Counted from the stretch's first letter, positions 20,198 through 29,901 are shown. The stretch: 64,000 nucleotides of DNA from Streptomyces sp. NBS 14/10 (GCF_002224125.1 NZ_NCSM01000001.1:124001-188000), one strand, 5' to 3'. The notes: a model not told the origin generated them from the sequence alone. Program-made: numbers and translations.

Positions 20198-20391
20198 TTT
20201 TATATGGCCCTTATGGACAGGACACGGACAAGAGGAAGGGAGGAGGGAGGATATGCCCCCCATGCACCCCCACGCGAACCCGCGCGGCCCCCGTAGACGC
20301 GGCCAAGTGACGGCCAAGCGACGCAGATCACCGGCCGGTCGACTACATAGGCCGCCGCCTCCCCGGGTAATCTCGGTCAAGACCAGATAAG

Positions 20392-20405
20392 TTACTGCTT
20401 AGTAA
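20392..20405 (+). promoter_or_regulatory. Palindromic operator-like site TTACTGCTTAGTAA
   Basis: TTACT and AGTAA arms around GCTT, 29 bp upstream of the Fe-S oxidoreductase start and overlapping the presumed promoter. Such TTACT-N4-AGTAA boxes resemble sites of TetR-type regulators of fatty-acid catabolism in actinobacteria. The binding protein is not encoded nearby. Confidence 0.5.
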
Positions 20406-20434
20406 TTCCGCTCTCGCAGGTTCGAGGAGCCCCC

Positions 20435-22699
20435 ATGCAACTCGCCGCGATCATCGTGTCGCTGGTCCTCACCGCGGTCGGCGTTGCCCTGCTCGGCCGC
20501 GCCATCGCGCAGTTCGTGCGCTTCTTCAAACTCGGCGCGCCGGTGCCGGCGGGCGCCCGGACCGACAACCCCTATCAGCGCAGCGTGACGCTGGTGAAGG
20601 AGTTCCTGGCGCACACCCGGATGAACAAGTGGGGCATCGTCGGCATCGCCCACTGGTTCGTCGCGATCGGCTTCCTGACCCTGCCGCCGACCATCATCAA
20701 CGCCTACGGGCAGCTCTTCCAGGCGGACTGGACGCTGCCGGTCCTCGGCGGCTTCCTCCCCTACGAGCTGTACATCGAGTTCATCGGCACGATGACCACG
20801 CTCGGCATCGCGACCCTGATCGTGATCCGGCTGCTCAACCTGCCCAGCCGGGCCGGCCGCAAGTCGCGGTTCGCCGGCTCCACGGCCTGGCAGGCGTACT
20901 TCGTCGAGTACGTCATCCTCATCATCGGCCTGGCGATCATGGCGCTGCGCGGTACGGAGGGCGCGCTGCACCACGTCGACTCCTACGAGCCGGAGTACTT
21001 CGCCTCGTATCCGCTGGTGCTGCTCTTCAAGAGCCTCAGCGTCGGCACGGTGCAGAACCTGACCTACCTGTTCGCGATGATCAAGCTCGGCACCACGATG
21101 GTCTGGATGATCACGGTCTCCGTGAACATCGACATGAGCGTCGCCTGGCACCGTTTCCTCGCCTTCCCCAACATCTGGTTCAAGCGTGAGTCGAGCGGGG
21201 ACGTGGCGCTCGGCGCGCTGCAGCCGATGACCTCGGCCGGCAAGCCGATCGACTTCGAGGACCCGGGCGAGGACGACCAGTTCGGCGTCTCGCAGATCGA
21301 GCACTTCTCCTGGAAGGGCCTGCTCGACTTCTCCACCTGCACCGAGTGCGGCCGCTGCCAGTCGCAGTGCCCCGCCTGGAACACCGGCAAGCCGCTCTCG
21401 CCCAAGCTGCTGATCATGTCGCTGCGCGACCACTCGCACGCCAAGGCGCCGTATCTGCTCGCGGGCGGCGGCAAGGACGCCGAGGGGGAGGAGAAGGCGA
21501 GCGCTGAACAGCTCAAGGAGGTGCCCGCCGCGGCGCTGGCCGAGGCCGAACGGCCGATGATCGGCACGCTGGCGGAGAATGGCGTCATCGACCCCGATGT
21601 GCTGTGGTCCTGCACCACCTGCGGCGCCTGCGTCGAGCAGTGCCCCGTCGACATCGAGCACGTCGACCACATCGTGGACATGCGCCGCTACCAGGTGATG
21701 ATCGAGTCCTCGTTCCCGTCGGAGGCGGGCACGATGCTCAAGAACCTGGAGAAGAAGGGCAACCCCTGGGGGCTCGCGAAGAAGCAGCGGCTGGCGTGGA
21801 CCAAGGAAGTCGAGTTCGAGGTGCCGGTCGTCGGCAAGGACATCGAGGACCTGTCCGAGGTCGACTACCTCTACTGGGTCGGCTGCGCGGGCGCCCTGGA
21901 AGACCGTGCGAAGAAGACCACCAAGGCCTTCGCGGAGCTGCTGCACATCGCGGGCGTCAAGTTCGCGATCATGGGCGGCGACGAAGCGTGCACCGGTGAC
22001 TCCGCCCGTCGCCTGGGCAACGAATTCCTCTTCCAGCAGCTCGGCCAGCAGAACGTCGAGATGCTGAACATGGCATTCGGCGAAGATGCTGAAGACGGTG
22101 TCGTCGTCGAGAAGTCCAAGAAGAAGATCGTCGCGACCTGCCCGCACTGCTTCAACACCATCGCGAACGAATACCCGCAGCTCGGCGGCCACTACGAGGT
22201 CATCCACCACACCCAGCTGCTCCAGCACCTCATCGACGAGGGCAAGCTGATCCCGGTCACCCCGGTCGAAGGGCTCATCACCTACCACGACCCCTGCTAC
22301 CTGGGCCGGCACAACAAGGTCTACACCCCGCCGCGCGAGATCATCGCCAAGGTGCCGGGGCTGCGCAACGAGGAGATGCACCGCCACAAGGAGCGCGGCT
22401 TCTGCTGTGGCGCGGGTGGCGCCCGGATGTGGATGGAAGAGCGCATCGGCAAGCGCATCAACGACGAGCGCGTGGACGAGGCGCTGTCCCTCAACCCGGA
22501 CATCGTGTCCACCGCCTGCCCGTTCTGCCTCGTCATGCTGACCGACTCCGTCAACGGCAAGAAAAATGATGGAAAGGCAAAGGAGTCGCTGCAGGTCGTG
22601 GACGTCGCGCAGTTGCTGCTCGACTCCGTCAGGACGCCCGGGGAGCCGGAGGACGACGGCGAGACGGCGGAGGAACCGGAGCCGGAGCCGGTGAAGTAG
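20435..22699 (+). CDS. Membrane (Fe-S)-binding oxidoreductase, EtfD/HdrD-like
   Basis: 754 residues. The N-terminal part has about five membrane helices (first at residues 4-25; others around 65-85, 110-130, 150-170 and 205-225), a nitrate-reductase-gamma-like unit. Two 4Fe-4S motifs follow: CTECGRCQSQCP and CTTCGACVEQCP. The C-terminal half has two CCG domains (VATCPHCFNTI, YHDPCYLGRHN, GFCCGAGGARM) that hold a non-cubane cluster. Architecture matches mycobacterial EtfD (Rv0338c), which passes electrons from ETF during beta-oxidation to menaquinone. Ribosome-binding site GAGGAG; terminator directly downstream. Confidence 0.87.
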   Translation: MQLAAIIVSLVLTAVGVALLGRAIAQFVRFFKLGAPVPAGARTDNPYQRSVTLVKEFLAHTRMNKWGIVGIAHWFVAIGFLTLPPTIINAYGQLFQADWTLPVLGGFLPYELYIEFIGTMTTLGIATLIVIRLLNLPSRAGRKSRFAGSTAWQAYFVEYVILIIGLAIMALRGTEGALHHVDSYEPEYFASYPLVLLFKSLSVGTVQNLTYLFAMIKLGTTMVWMITVSVNIDMSVAWHRFLAFPNIWFKRESSGDVALGALQPMTSAGKPIDFEDPGEDDQFGVSQIEHFSWKGLLDFSTCTECGRCQSQCPAWNTGKPLSPKLLIMSLRDHSHAKAPYLLAGGGKDAEGEEKASAEQLKEVPAAALAEAERPMIGTLAENGVIDPDVLWSCTTCGACVEQCPVDIEHVDHIVDMRRYQVMIESSFPSEAGTMLKNLEKKGNPWGLAKKQRLAWTKEVEFEVPVVGKDIEDLSEVDYLYWVGCAGALEDRAKKTTKAFAELLHIAGVKFAIMGGDEACTGDSARRLGNEFLFQQLGQQNVEMLNMAFGEDAEDGVVVEKSKKKIVATCPHCFNTIANEYPQLGGHYEVIHHTQLLQHLIDEGKLIPVTPVEGLITYHDPCYLGRHNKVYTPPREIIAKVPGLRNEEMHRHKERGFCCGAGGARMWMEERIGKRINDERVDEALSLNPDIVSTACPFCLVMLTDSVNGKKNDGKAKESLQVVDVAQLLLDSVRTPGEPEDDGETAEEPEPEPVK

Positions 22700-22717
22700 C
22701 AGACACCTCCAAACGCG

Positions 22718-22757
22718 CCGACGGGCTTGATCCGACTGACCGGATCAAGCCCGTCGG
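22718..22757 (+). terminator. Strong hairpin terminator
   Basis: A perfect 17-bp stem (22718-22734 with 22741-22757) and 6-base loop, 18 bp after the Fe-S oxidoreductase stop. Its symmetry could serve the convergent SpoIIE gene as well. Confidence 0.85.
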
Positions 22758-22799
22758 GCGTTGGGGCCGTTGCGTCTTTACGGCGTGGGGGCCGGCGCC

Positions 22800-25700
22800 C
22801 TACCCCCGCCGCTTACCGCGCTCCGGCAGCGTCTGCTCCGTCCAGATGACCTTGCCCTCCGCCGTGTATCTCGTCCCCCACCGGTCGGCGAAGCGCGAGA
22901 CGAGGAACAGCCCGCGCCCGCCCTCGTCCTCCGTCGCCGCGTACCGCAGATGCGGCGAGGTGCTGCTGGTGTCGGACACCTCGCAGATCAGGCTGCGGTC
23001 GCACAGCAGCCGCACCCGGATCGGCCCGGTCGCGTACCGGATCGCGTTGGTGATCAGCTCGCTGAGGATGAGCTCGGTGGTGAACGCGACATCGCCCAGG
23101 TCCCATTCGGCCAGCCGCGCCGCCACGGCGGCGCGCACCGCGGAGACCAGGGCCGGTTCGGACGGCACCTCCCAGTCCGCGATCCGCTCCGGCTCCAGCA
23201 CCCGCGTACAGGCGACGATCAGCGCGATGTCGTCGCCGGGGGTGTCGGGCAGCATCTCGGCGAGCACCGCCGTACAGGTCTCCTCCGGTGTCCGCCCGGC
23301 GTGGGAGAGGGAGGCGCGCAGCAGCTCCAGGCCCTCCTCGATGTCCCGGTCGCGCTTCTCGACCAGGCCGTCGGTGTAGAGCACGAGATGGCTGCCCTCG
23401 GGCAGCTGCAGCTCCACCGTCTCGAAGGGCAGGGTGCCCAGGCCCAGTGGCGGCCCGGCGGGCACCTCGGGGAACTCCACCGAGCCGTCGGGGGCGACCA
23501 CCGCGGGCGGCGGATGTCCGGCCCGGGCCATCGTGCAGCGCCGGGAGACCGGATCGTAGATCGCGTACAGACAGGTGGCGCCGATGATCACACCGCCGCC
23601 GTCCAGACTCTCCGAGGTCTCGTCCTGGTCGATCCGCGCGATCAGATCGTCCAGGTGGGAAAGGATCTCGTCGGGCGGCAGATCGAGGGTGGAGAAGTTG
23701 TGCACAGCGGTACGCAGCCGCCCCATCGTGGCCGCGGCATGCAGCCCGTGCCCGACCACATCGCCCACCACCAGCGCCACCCGGGCCCCCGGCAGCGGAA
23801 TCACATCGAACCAGTCACCACCCACCCCCGACTCCGCCGGCAGATACCGGTACGCCACATCCAGCGCGCTCTGCTCGGGCAGCACCTGCGGCAGCAGGCT
23901 GCGCTGCAGCGTCACGGCCATCGTGTGCTCGCGGGTGTACCGCCGCGCGTTGTCGATGGACACCGCGGCCCGGGCGACCAGCTCCTCCGCGAGGGAGACG
24001 TCGTCCTCCTCGAAGGGCTCGGGCTTCTCCGAGCGCATGAACGTGGCGATGCCCAGGACCACGCCCCGGGCCCGCAGCGGGACCGCGATCATGGAGTGGA
24101 TACCGCGGTCGACGATCGCCCGCGCCCGCTCCGGATCGTGCTCCTGCCACCCGGCGAAGTCGGGAAGCACCGCCTCCACCGTCGTCTCACCGCTGGCATA
24201 GCCCTTGGCCTGGGGCGTGGCCGGCCCGTAACGGATCATCCCGCCCAGCGGATAGAGCGGTACGTCCTCGCGGATGCCGCTGAGGGCGGTGCGGCGCAGC
24301 GAGGTGCGCGCCGTGGAGCCGCTGGCCGTCGCCGCGCCGTTCGGCTCCTCGCCGCGCAGCACCCGGTCCACCAGGTCCACCGCCACATAGTCGGCGAACC
24401 GTTCCACCGCGTACTCGGTCAGCTCCTGGGCCGTACGCACCACATCCAGCGTGGTGCCGATCCGCAGGCCCGCGTCGTACAGCAACTTCAGCCGCTTGCG
24501 CGCCAGATCGACCTTGCCGGACAGCGTGCGCAGCTCGGTGGTGTCCCGGAGGGTCGCGACGCTGCCGGGCGGCCCGCCGTTGCGGTCGGTCGGCCGGTGG
24601 CTGACGGTCAGCAGCCGCTCCCCCGCCTTGTGCACCTCGTCGGTGGCGGCGCGGCCCGACACCAGCAGCTCGGCCGTGCTCTCGTCGAAGCCGAGGTCGG
24701 CGACGGGGCGCCCCTCGGCGTCCGGCGGCAGGTCGAACAGCCGGCGCGCCTCGTCGTTGGCCAGCATCAGCCGCCGGTCGCCGTCGACGATCAGCACGCC
24801 CTCCCGTACGGCGTGCAGCACCGCGTCATGGTGCTCGTACATCCGGGTCATCTCGCCCGGGTCCAGGCCATGGGTCTGCCGCCGCAGCCGCCTGCTGACC
24901 AGCGCCGTACCGCCCATGGCCAGGGTGAGGGCGGCGGCGACACCGCCGAGGAGGATCGGCAGCTGCCGGTCGACCGCGCCGCTCACCTTCTTCACGGTGA
25001 TCCCGGCGGCGACCAGCCCGACGACCTTGCCCCGGCTGTCGGTGACGGGCACCACGGCCCGTACGGAGGGGCCCAGCGTGCCCGTGGACGTCTCCGTGAC
25101 GGTGCCGCCCTCCGCGGCCTCGCGGTAGCTCCCGCGGAAGTGGTGGCCGATCTCGCTCGCGGTGGGGTGGGTGTAGCGGATCCCGTCCGTCGTCAGGACG
25201 ACGATGAAGTCGACGCCGGCCCTGTTGCGGGCGCGCTCGGCGCGCGGCTGCAGTATCGCGGTCGGGTCGGGGGAGCGCAGCGCCTCGACCATGCCCGGGG
25301 CGCTGGCGAAGGCCTCGGCGACGGCCAGCGAGCGGCGGCGGGCCTCCAGGTCGGTGTCGTGCCTGGACTGCAGCACGAGGGCCGCCGCGGCGGCGACGGC
25401 GAGCAGCAGCACGACCGCCACCTGCAGGAAGAACACCTGGCTCGCGACCGTACGGGTGAGGCGGAGTACGCCGCGCAGCACGGCGCGCCGCACGGACCGG
25501 GCGGGGCGGGTCGGGCGGGTCGGGCGGGTGGAGGGGGCGGGCGCAGGCGCAGGGGCAGGGGCAGGCCGGGTGACGCGGCCGGCGGGCTCGCGGGTCTCCG
25601 GGACACGGCTGTGTGGGGCACGGCTGTGTGGGGCACGACCTCCCGAAGGGCTGCCGCCCGAAGCGCGACCTTCCGAGGGGCGACCTCCCGAAGCGCGACC

Positions 25701-26114
25701 TTCCGAGGCACGGCCACTCGAGGCACGGCCGCCCGGTTCATCGCTTCCCAGGTCGCGGCGGTCTCGGCCGTCGGGCTGCGGGGGCGGCTCGGGGCCGCCG
25801 TCGGGCGACGGTAACGGCTGCGGAATCGCTTCGCCTTGGTGCTCGCCGGCCCCGGCTGCCTCAGCCTCGGCCCCGGCCTCAGTTTCCGCACACGGCCCGA
25901 CCCCGTCCCCTGCTTCGGCCCCAGCCTTGCCCTCGGCCTCCGCGCGCGGGCGCCTGCGGCGCCCGCGTTGCCGACGGTCGGTCAGCGCGCGGGCCAGCGG
26001 CACCCGGGACAGGCCGAAGGATCCGGCCATGTCACCGTCGCCGCTTCTGTCGCTCTCGTCCTCCGGCGGGCGAGCGGCATCCGCCGCGGCCGGCCGACCA
26101 CTTGTATCCGACAT
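22800..26114 (-). CDS. SpoIIE-type PP2C phosphatase with sensor, PAS, GAF and HATPase domains
   Basis: 1,104 residues from ATG 26114 (GGTGGAG upstream). The first 200 residues are low-complexity, with a repeated GRASxGRASEGR-type tract. A membrane helix (FFLQVAVVLLLAVAAAAALV) starts near 220, an extracytoplasmic Cache-like sensor follows (VDFIVVLTTDGIRYTHPTA), then a second helix near 385, a PAS domain (VREGVLIVDGDRRLMLAND), a GAF domain, a SpoIIE phosphatase core (SGVGGDWFDVIPLPGARVAL, DVVGHGLHAAATM, YTDGLVEKRD) and a C-terminal HATPase (LILSELITNAIRYATG, EGGRGLFLVSRFA). The protein could both bind an anti-sigma partner and dephosphorylate its antagonist in response to an external signal. 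Streptomyces encode dozens of such proteins. Confidence 0.93.
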   Translation of the reverse strand: MSDTSGRPAAADAARPPEDESDRSGDGDMAGSFGLSRVPLARALTDRRQRGRRRRPRAEAEGKAGAEAGDGVGPCAETEAGAEAEAAGAGEHQGEAIPQPLPSPDGGPEPPPQPDGRDRRDLGSDEPGGRASSGRASEGRASGGRPSEGRASGGSPSGGRAPHSRAPHSRVPETREPAGRVTRPAPAPAPAPAPSTRPTRPTRPARSVRRAVLRGVLRLTRTVASQVFFLQVAVVLLLAVAAAAALVLQSRHDTDLEARRRSLAVAEAFASAPGMVEALRSPDPTAILQPRAERARNRAGVDFIVVLTTDGIRYTHPTASEIGHHFRGSYREAAEGGTVTETSTGTLGPSVRAVVPVTDSRGKVVGLVAAGITVKKVSGAVDRQLPILLGGVAAALTLAMGGTALVSRRLRRQTHGLDPGEMTRMYEHHDAVLHAVREGVLIVDGDRRLMLANDEARRLFDLPPDAEGRPVADLGFDESTAELLVSGRAATDEVHKAGERLLTVSHRPTDRNGGPPGSVATLRDTTELRTLSGKVDLARKRLKLLYDAGLRIGTTLDVVRTAQELTEYAVERFADYVAVDLVDRVLRGEEPNGAATASGSTARTSLRRTALSGIREDVPLYPLGGMIRYGPATPQAKGYASGETTVEAVLPDFAGWQEHDPERARAIVDRGIHSMIAVPLRARGVVLGIATFMRSEKPEPFEEDDVSLAEELVARAAVSIDNARRYTREHTMAVTLQRSLLPQVLPEQSALDVAYRYLPAESGVGGDWFDVIPLPGARVALVVGDVVGHGLHAAATMGRLRTAVHNFSTLDLPPDEILSHLDDLIARIDQDETSESLDGGGVIIGATCLYAIYDPVSRRCTMARAGHPPPAVVAPDGSVEFPEVPAGPPLGLGTLPFETVELQLPEGSHLVLYTDGLVEKRDRDIEEGLELLRASLSHAGRTPEETCTAVLAEMLPDTPGDDIALIVACTRVLEPERIADWEVPSEPALVSAVRAAVAARLAEWDLGDVAFTTELILSELITNAIRYATGPIRVRLLCDRSLICEVSDTSSTSPHLRYAATEDEGGRGLFLVSRFADRWGTRYTAEGKVIWTEQTLPERGKRRG

Positions 26115-26707
26115 CTGACTACGCTCCACCCACCCCCCTCCCCCGCGTCCTTTTCACCCGCTCAAAAACCACCCGCATGCCGTGCAGTACGACCATGGCC
26201 GCCCCCGCCTCAACCGCTCCGAACGTGACTCGATCCTGACCGCGAATTGGCCCTTCTCACAACAACGTTGCGGATCTCTACAGGATCATGCCCCAAACCT
26301 CCGCACAGAAATGTCCTGAACAGCCCTTCCGCACCAAAAGTCATCTCTACAGCCAACCAGATCTTCCGAAACTGAAACGCTAGGAAGATGCCGATATACC
26401 CCCCCTGTCCCACCGATACAGAGAGCGCTTCGGCTCCACTCCCCTCGCCCCGGAACAACGACAACTGACTCGCGCTCCCTGCCAGTTCCCCTTCACAACA
26501 CCCCCGCACCATGGACGCGCAACCCTCCGAACGCCCCACGAGTCACACCCGCCAGGAGTTCCCGGCTCCGTATAAGGCCGACCCCGGGAGGCCGTAACGT
26601 ACGCGCTCCCCCGTGCGCCCCGTACGCCCGCGCGCCCCCTCGGCGGCGCCGTCCCGAGAAGCAACAGCCGTACACGTACCAACACCGCACCCCCGAGGAG
26701 CCCGCCC
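26115..26707. other. Intergenic region between divergent genes
   Basis: 593 bp separating the SpoIIE gene and the FG-GAP lipoprotein gene. I see no convincing ORF. The middle (about 26,235-26,400) is AT-richer than its surroundings, and CCGTATAAGG near 26568 could contain a -10 box for the lipoprotein gene. Confidence 0.4.
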
Positions 26708-28243
26708 ATGCACCCCCGCAGCCGAAGGACCCCGACCGCCCGCCGCCGCCCCGGGGCGCTGGCCTGCGCCGCGGTGACTCTGGCGGCGCTGCTCACCGCA
26801 TGCGGCAGCTCCGGTGGTTCCGGCGACGACGGCCTCAAGGACCCCAAGGACTCCAAGGACTCCAAGGGCCAGAAGGAAGGCGAGCGGACGGCGGCGCCCG
26901 GTGGCTCCCGCTCCGGCGCCCCGGTCATCACCCCCACCGCGACCGCGCCCGTCCCCCGGGGCAAGGGCAGCAAGTTGCCCGACGACCTCAACGGCGACGG
27001 CTACCCCGAACTCGCGCTCCCGCTCGTCGGGAGCAAGGAGGAGACCCAGCCCACCCGGCTCGCCTTCGTCCACGGCTCGTCCCGCGGCGCCGACCCCGCC
27101 ACCCGCACCGTGCTCACCCTCGATGACCTCGGCCTGCCCGCCCCCGACGCGGACGTGCCGGCCGCGGACACGACCAGAATCGCCACGGCCGACCTCGACG
27201 GCGACGGCTACGCCGACCTGGTCACCCCGGTCAACGAGCGGCTCAGCGAGGCCGAGGCCGATCGCCTCCACACCACCGTACGGACCGTCCCGTACATCAC
27301 CTGGGGCAGCGCCGACGGCCCGCGGCGCGGCGCCGCCGCCACCCGCGCCCGGCTGGCCGGCCCCGACGACAGCGTGGACCTGCGACGGCCGACGGTGGGC
27401 GACTTCGACGGGGACGGCCACCACGACCTGGCGATGGTGCGCGCGGACCGCAAGTCCTTCCTCCTGCTCTACGGGCCGTTCGGCCGGGACGGCAGGGCCG
27501 CCAGGACGGTGCCGTACCAGAGCCCGCTCGACAGCGGCGGCGACATCAGCGAGCTGTTCGCGGACACCATCGACGGCGACCGGCCCACCGACCTGGTGGT
27601 GCACGCCATGAACGACGACGACCAGTCCGCCTCCGTACTCCTGACCGCGGGCCCGGACGGCCTCGCCCGCACCGGCCGCACCCTGCGCGAGGGCAACGCG
27701 ATCGCCTTCGGCGACTTCGACGGGGACGGCCTGCGGGACGTGGCGGTCGGCGACAGCGGCACCCGTAACGACGAGCCGGGCTACGAGACGGAGGCGCCGG
27801 ATGTGGACCACACACTGACCGTCTACCCGAAGAAGCCCCTCAAGGACGCGCCCATCAAGATCGCGAACATGGCGGGCGGCCTGGCAGCCGCCGACACCGA
27901 CGGGAACGGCACCGACGAGCTGGCCGTGGCGCTCGATACGGGCGGCGTCGAGCTCATCACCGTCCAGCCGGACTCCCCGGGCGACATCGCGCGCCGCCAC
28001 ACCCTCACTCGTACGGCCCCCGCCCGCGTGGACGGCGAGAAGATCCGGAAGGCCCGGCGCGCCGCCCGGCTCTACGGCGCCCGGGACTTCGACCAGGACG
28101 GCAAGGACGAGGTCGTCCTCGCCTGGGGCCGCGAGGCGGTCTTCGCCCTGTACGGTGACCGGCCGGAGTGGTGGTGGATCACCGACGGCACGACAGACAA
28201 GACCGCGTTCAACGCCGCCCCCTTCACCAAGGACACCGACTGA
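26708..28243 (+). CDS. FG-GAP/VCBS-repeat lipoprotein
   Basis: 511 residues. A lipoprotein signal peptide ends at the lipobox LLTAC (Cys about residue 32), so the protein should be anchored outside the membrane. At least six Ca-binding FG-GAP loops follow: DLNGDGYPEL, DLDGDGYADL, DFDGDGHHDL, DFDGDGLRDV, DTDGNGTDEL and DFDQDGKDEV, forming an integrin-like beta-propeller. Likely adhesive or extracellular binding role. GAGGAG precedes the start. Confidence 0.88.
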   Translation: MHPRSRRTPTARRRPGALACAAVTLAALLTACGSSGGSGDDGLKDPKDSKDSKGQKEGERTAAPGGSRSGAPVITPTATAPVPRGKGSKLPDDLNGDGYPELALPLVGSKEETQPTRLAFVHGSSRGADPATRTVLTLDDLGLPAPDADVPAADTTRIATADLDGDGYADLVTPVNERLSEAEADRLHTTVRTVPYITWGSADGPRRGAAATRARLAGPDDSVDLRRPTVGDFDGDGHHDLAMVRADRKSFLLLYGPFGRDGRAARTVPYQSPLDSGGDISELFADTIDGDRPTDLVVHAMNDDDQSASVLLTAGPDGLARTGRTLREGNAIAFGDFDGDGLRDVAVGDSGTRNDEPGYETEAPDVDHTLTVYPKKPLKDAPIKIANMAGGLAAADTDGNGTDELAVALDTGGVELITVQPDSPGDIARRHTLTRTAPARVDGEKIRKARRAARLYGARDFDQDGKDEVVLAWGREAVFALYGDRPEWWWITDGTTDKTAFNAAPFTKDTD

Positions 28244-28376
28244 CCGGCAAACCCCCGCCCACCCCGGGGGATAACCCCTCAGGGACCCCCTAGGGGATGT
28301 CACAGGTCGGCCGCAATGCCGGACCTGTTCTGAGAGGTCCGGCACCCCAGTCGCTACGACCGGGTACGTTCGAATG

Positions 28377-29303
28377 GTGGCTGGATTCAGGATCGGACGC
28401 GGACGGGACTCCCGGTCCGCGCAACAAGGGCAGCAGCAACCACCGCAGCAGCAGCCGTACGGCCGGCAGCCGCCGCCGCACGGCGGGCAGCCGCCGCAGT
28501 GGCAGCAGCCCTCCTCACACGGAGAGCCGGAGTACTTCGGCGGCCAGGACCCGCACTACGGCCCCCCGCAGGGCCATGGCCCGGGCGGCGGCTCGTACAG
28601 CAACAACAATCCGGGCCATACGCAGCAGTTCAGCATCGGCGAGGCGCCCGACGCCTACGACCCGTACGGCCAGGACCCCGGCTACGGCCCCGACCCCGGC
28701 TCGTACGACGACGGCTACGGCAACACCTACCGCGCCGGCGCCTCCACCGCCCCGCCGGCCGGCCCCCGGCTGCCCTGGAAGCAGCTGCTGAGCGGCATCG
28801 TGCTGCGCCCGTCGGCCACCTTCTGGCAGATGCGCGACTACGCGATGTGGGGCCCGGCCCTGATCGTGACGTTCGTCTACGGCCTGCTCGTGGTCTTCGG
28901 CTTCGACAAGGCCCGCGAGGACGTGCTGAACGCCTCGATGGGCAACAGCATCCCGTGGATCCTCGTCACCGGCGTCACCGTCGTGATCAGCGGCCTGATC
29001 CTGGGCGCGGTCACCCACACCCTGGCCCGCCAGCTGGGCGGCGACGGCTCGTACGCCCCGACGATCGGCCTGTCGATGCTGATCATGTCCATCACGGACG
29101 CGCCTCGGCTGGTGTTCGCGCTGTTCCTGGGCGGTGACAGCCCGACGGTGCAGGTGCTGGGGTGGGCGACCTGGCTGGCGGCGGGCGCGCTGTTCACGTC
29201 GATGGTGAGCAAGTCGCACGACCTGCCGTGGCAGAAGGCGCTGGGGGCGTCGGCGATCCAGCTGATCGCGCTGCTGTCGCTGCTGAAGCTGGGCACCCTG
29301 TAA
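28377..29303 (+). CDS. Yip1-family membrane protein
   Basis: 308 residues from GTG 28377 (an ATG one codon earlier is possible; neither has a ribosome-binding site, so it may be leaderless). The N-terminal 120 residues are disordered, Gln/Pro/Gly/Tyr-rich. A Yip1-type domain follows: LPWKQLLSGIVLRPSATFWQ then four or five membrane helices (WGPALIVTFVYGLLVVFGF, WILVTGVTVVISGLILGAV, LGWATWLAAGALFTSMV, ALGASAIQLIALLSLLKLG). Function in bacteria is unknown, possibly membrane organisation. Confidence 0.8.
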   Translation: MAGFRIGRGRDSRSAQQGQQQPPQQQPYGRQPPPHGGQPPQWQQPSSHGEPEYFGGQDPHYGPPQGHGPGGGSYSNNNPGHTQQFSIGEAPDAYDPYGQDPGYGPDPGSYDDGYGNTYRAGASTAPPAGPRLPWKQLLSGIVLRPSATFWQMRDYAMWGPALIVTFVYGLLVVFGFDKAREDVLNASMGNSIPWILVTGVTVVISGLILGAVTHTLARQLGGDGSYAPTIGLSMLIMSITDAPRLVFALFLGGDSPTVQVLGWATWLAAGALFTSMVSKSHDLPWQKALGASAIQLIALLSLLKLGTL

Positions 29304-29311
29304 GAAACGCG

Positions 29312-29333
29312 CAGAGGGGCCCCGCAGGGCCCC
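29312..29333 (+). terminator. Hairpin terminator GAGGGGCCC-CGCA-GGGCCCCTC
   Basis: A perfect 9-bp stem just after the Yip1-like gene, between convergent genes. Confidence 0.75.
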
Positions 29334-29336
29334 TCA

Positions 29337-29393
29337 CCCGACTCCCTTGGGGCGACTCCCTCGGGCGACTCCCTCGGGCGACTCCCTTGGGGG
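29337..29393. repeat. Four short tandem repeats of CGACTCCCTyGGG
   Basis: Four imperfect units of about 13-14 bp in tandem between the Yip1-like terminator and the phosphoribosyltransferase stop. No function apparent; replication slippage is the simplest explanation. Confidence 0.7.
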
Positions 29394-29399
29394 CGGGGG

Positions 29400-29897
29400 T
29401 CAGGCGTCCAGAACCTGCCCGGCCCGCCGTACGACGGGCGCCTCGACGCTCCAGGGGAAGTTGATCCAGTCCTCGGTGCGCTTCCAGACGTACTCGCACT
29501 TCACGAGCGAATGCGACTTCTCGTAGATCACCGCGCTGCGCACCTCGGCGACCGTGCCGACGCAGAAGTCGCGGACGAGCTTGAGCGTCTTGCCGGTGTC
29601 GGCGACATCGTCCGCGATCAGGACCTTCTTCTCGGAGAAGTCGATCGCGTTGGGCACGGGCGCGAGCATCACCGGCATATCGAGGGTCGTCCCGACGCCG
29701 GTATAGAACTCCACATTCACCAGATGGATGTTCTTGCAGTCCAGCGCATACGCCAGCCCACCCGCGACAAACACCCCGCCGCGCGCTATGGACAGCACGA
29801 TGTCCGGCTCGTACCCGTCATCCGCGATCGTCTGCGCCAGCTCCCGCACCGCCGTGCCGAAGCGCTCGTACGTCAGATTCTCCCGCTGCTCACTCAC
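29400..29897 (-). CDS. Phosphoribosyltransferase
   Basis: 165 residues from GTG 29897 with GAAGG upstream. The PRPP-binding motif VLIADDVADTGKTLKLV and the earlier DIVLSIARGGVFVAGGLA identify a type I phosphoribosyltransferase, probably acting on a purine base such as hypoxanthine or guanine. It lies four bases downstream of dcd on the same strand, giving a two-gene nucleotide-metabolism unit. Confidence 0.87.
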   Translation of the reverse strand: MSEQRENLTYERFGTAVRELAQTIADDGYEPDIVLSIARGGVFVAGGLAYALDCKNIHLVNVEFYTGVGTTLDMPVMLAPVPNAIDFSEKKVLIADDVADTGKTLKLVRDFCVGTVAEVRSAVIYEKSHSLVKCEYVWKRTEDWINFPWSVEAPVVRRAGQVLDA

Positions 29898-29901
29898 CGG
29901 C

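Noticed and set aside
20399..22387. 662-codon minus-strand ORF opposite the Fe-S oxidoreductase
   Set aside because: Shadow; the plus frame carries the cysteine motifs and a good ribosome-binding site.
22761..25814. 1,017-codon plus-strand ORF opposite the SpoIIE phosphatase
   Set aside because: Arg/Gly/His/Gln-rich, no motifs; the minus frame has all phosphatase domains.
29337..29393. CRISPR-like short repeats
   Set aside because: Units of about 13 bp follow one another with no spacers, and no cas genes are present.
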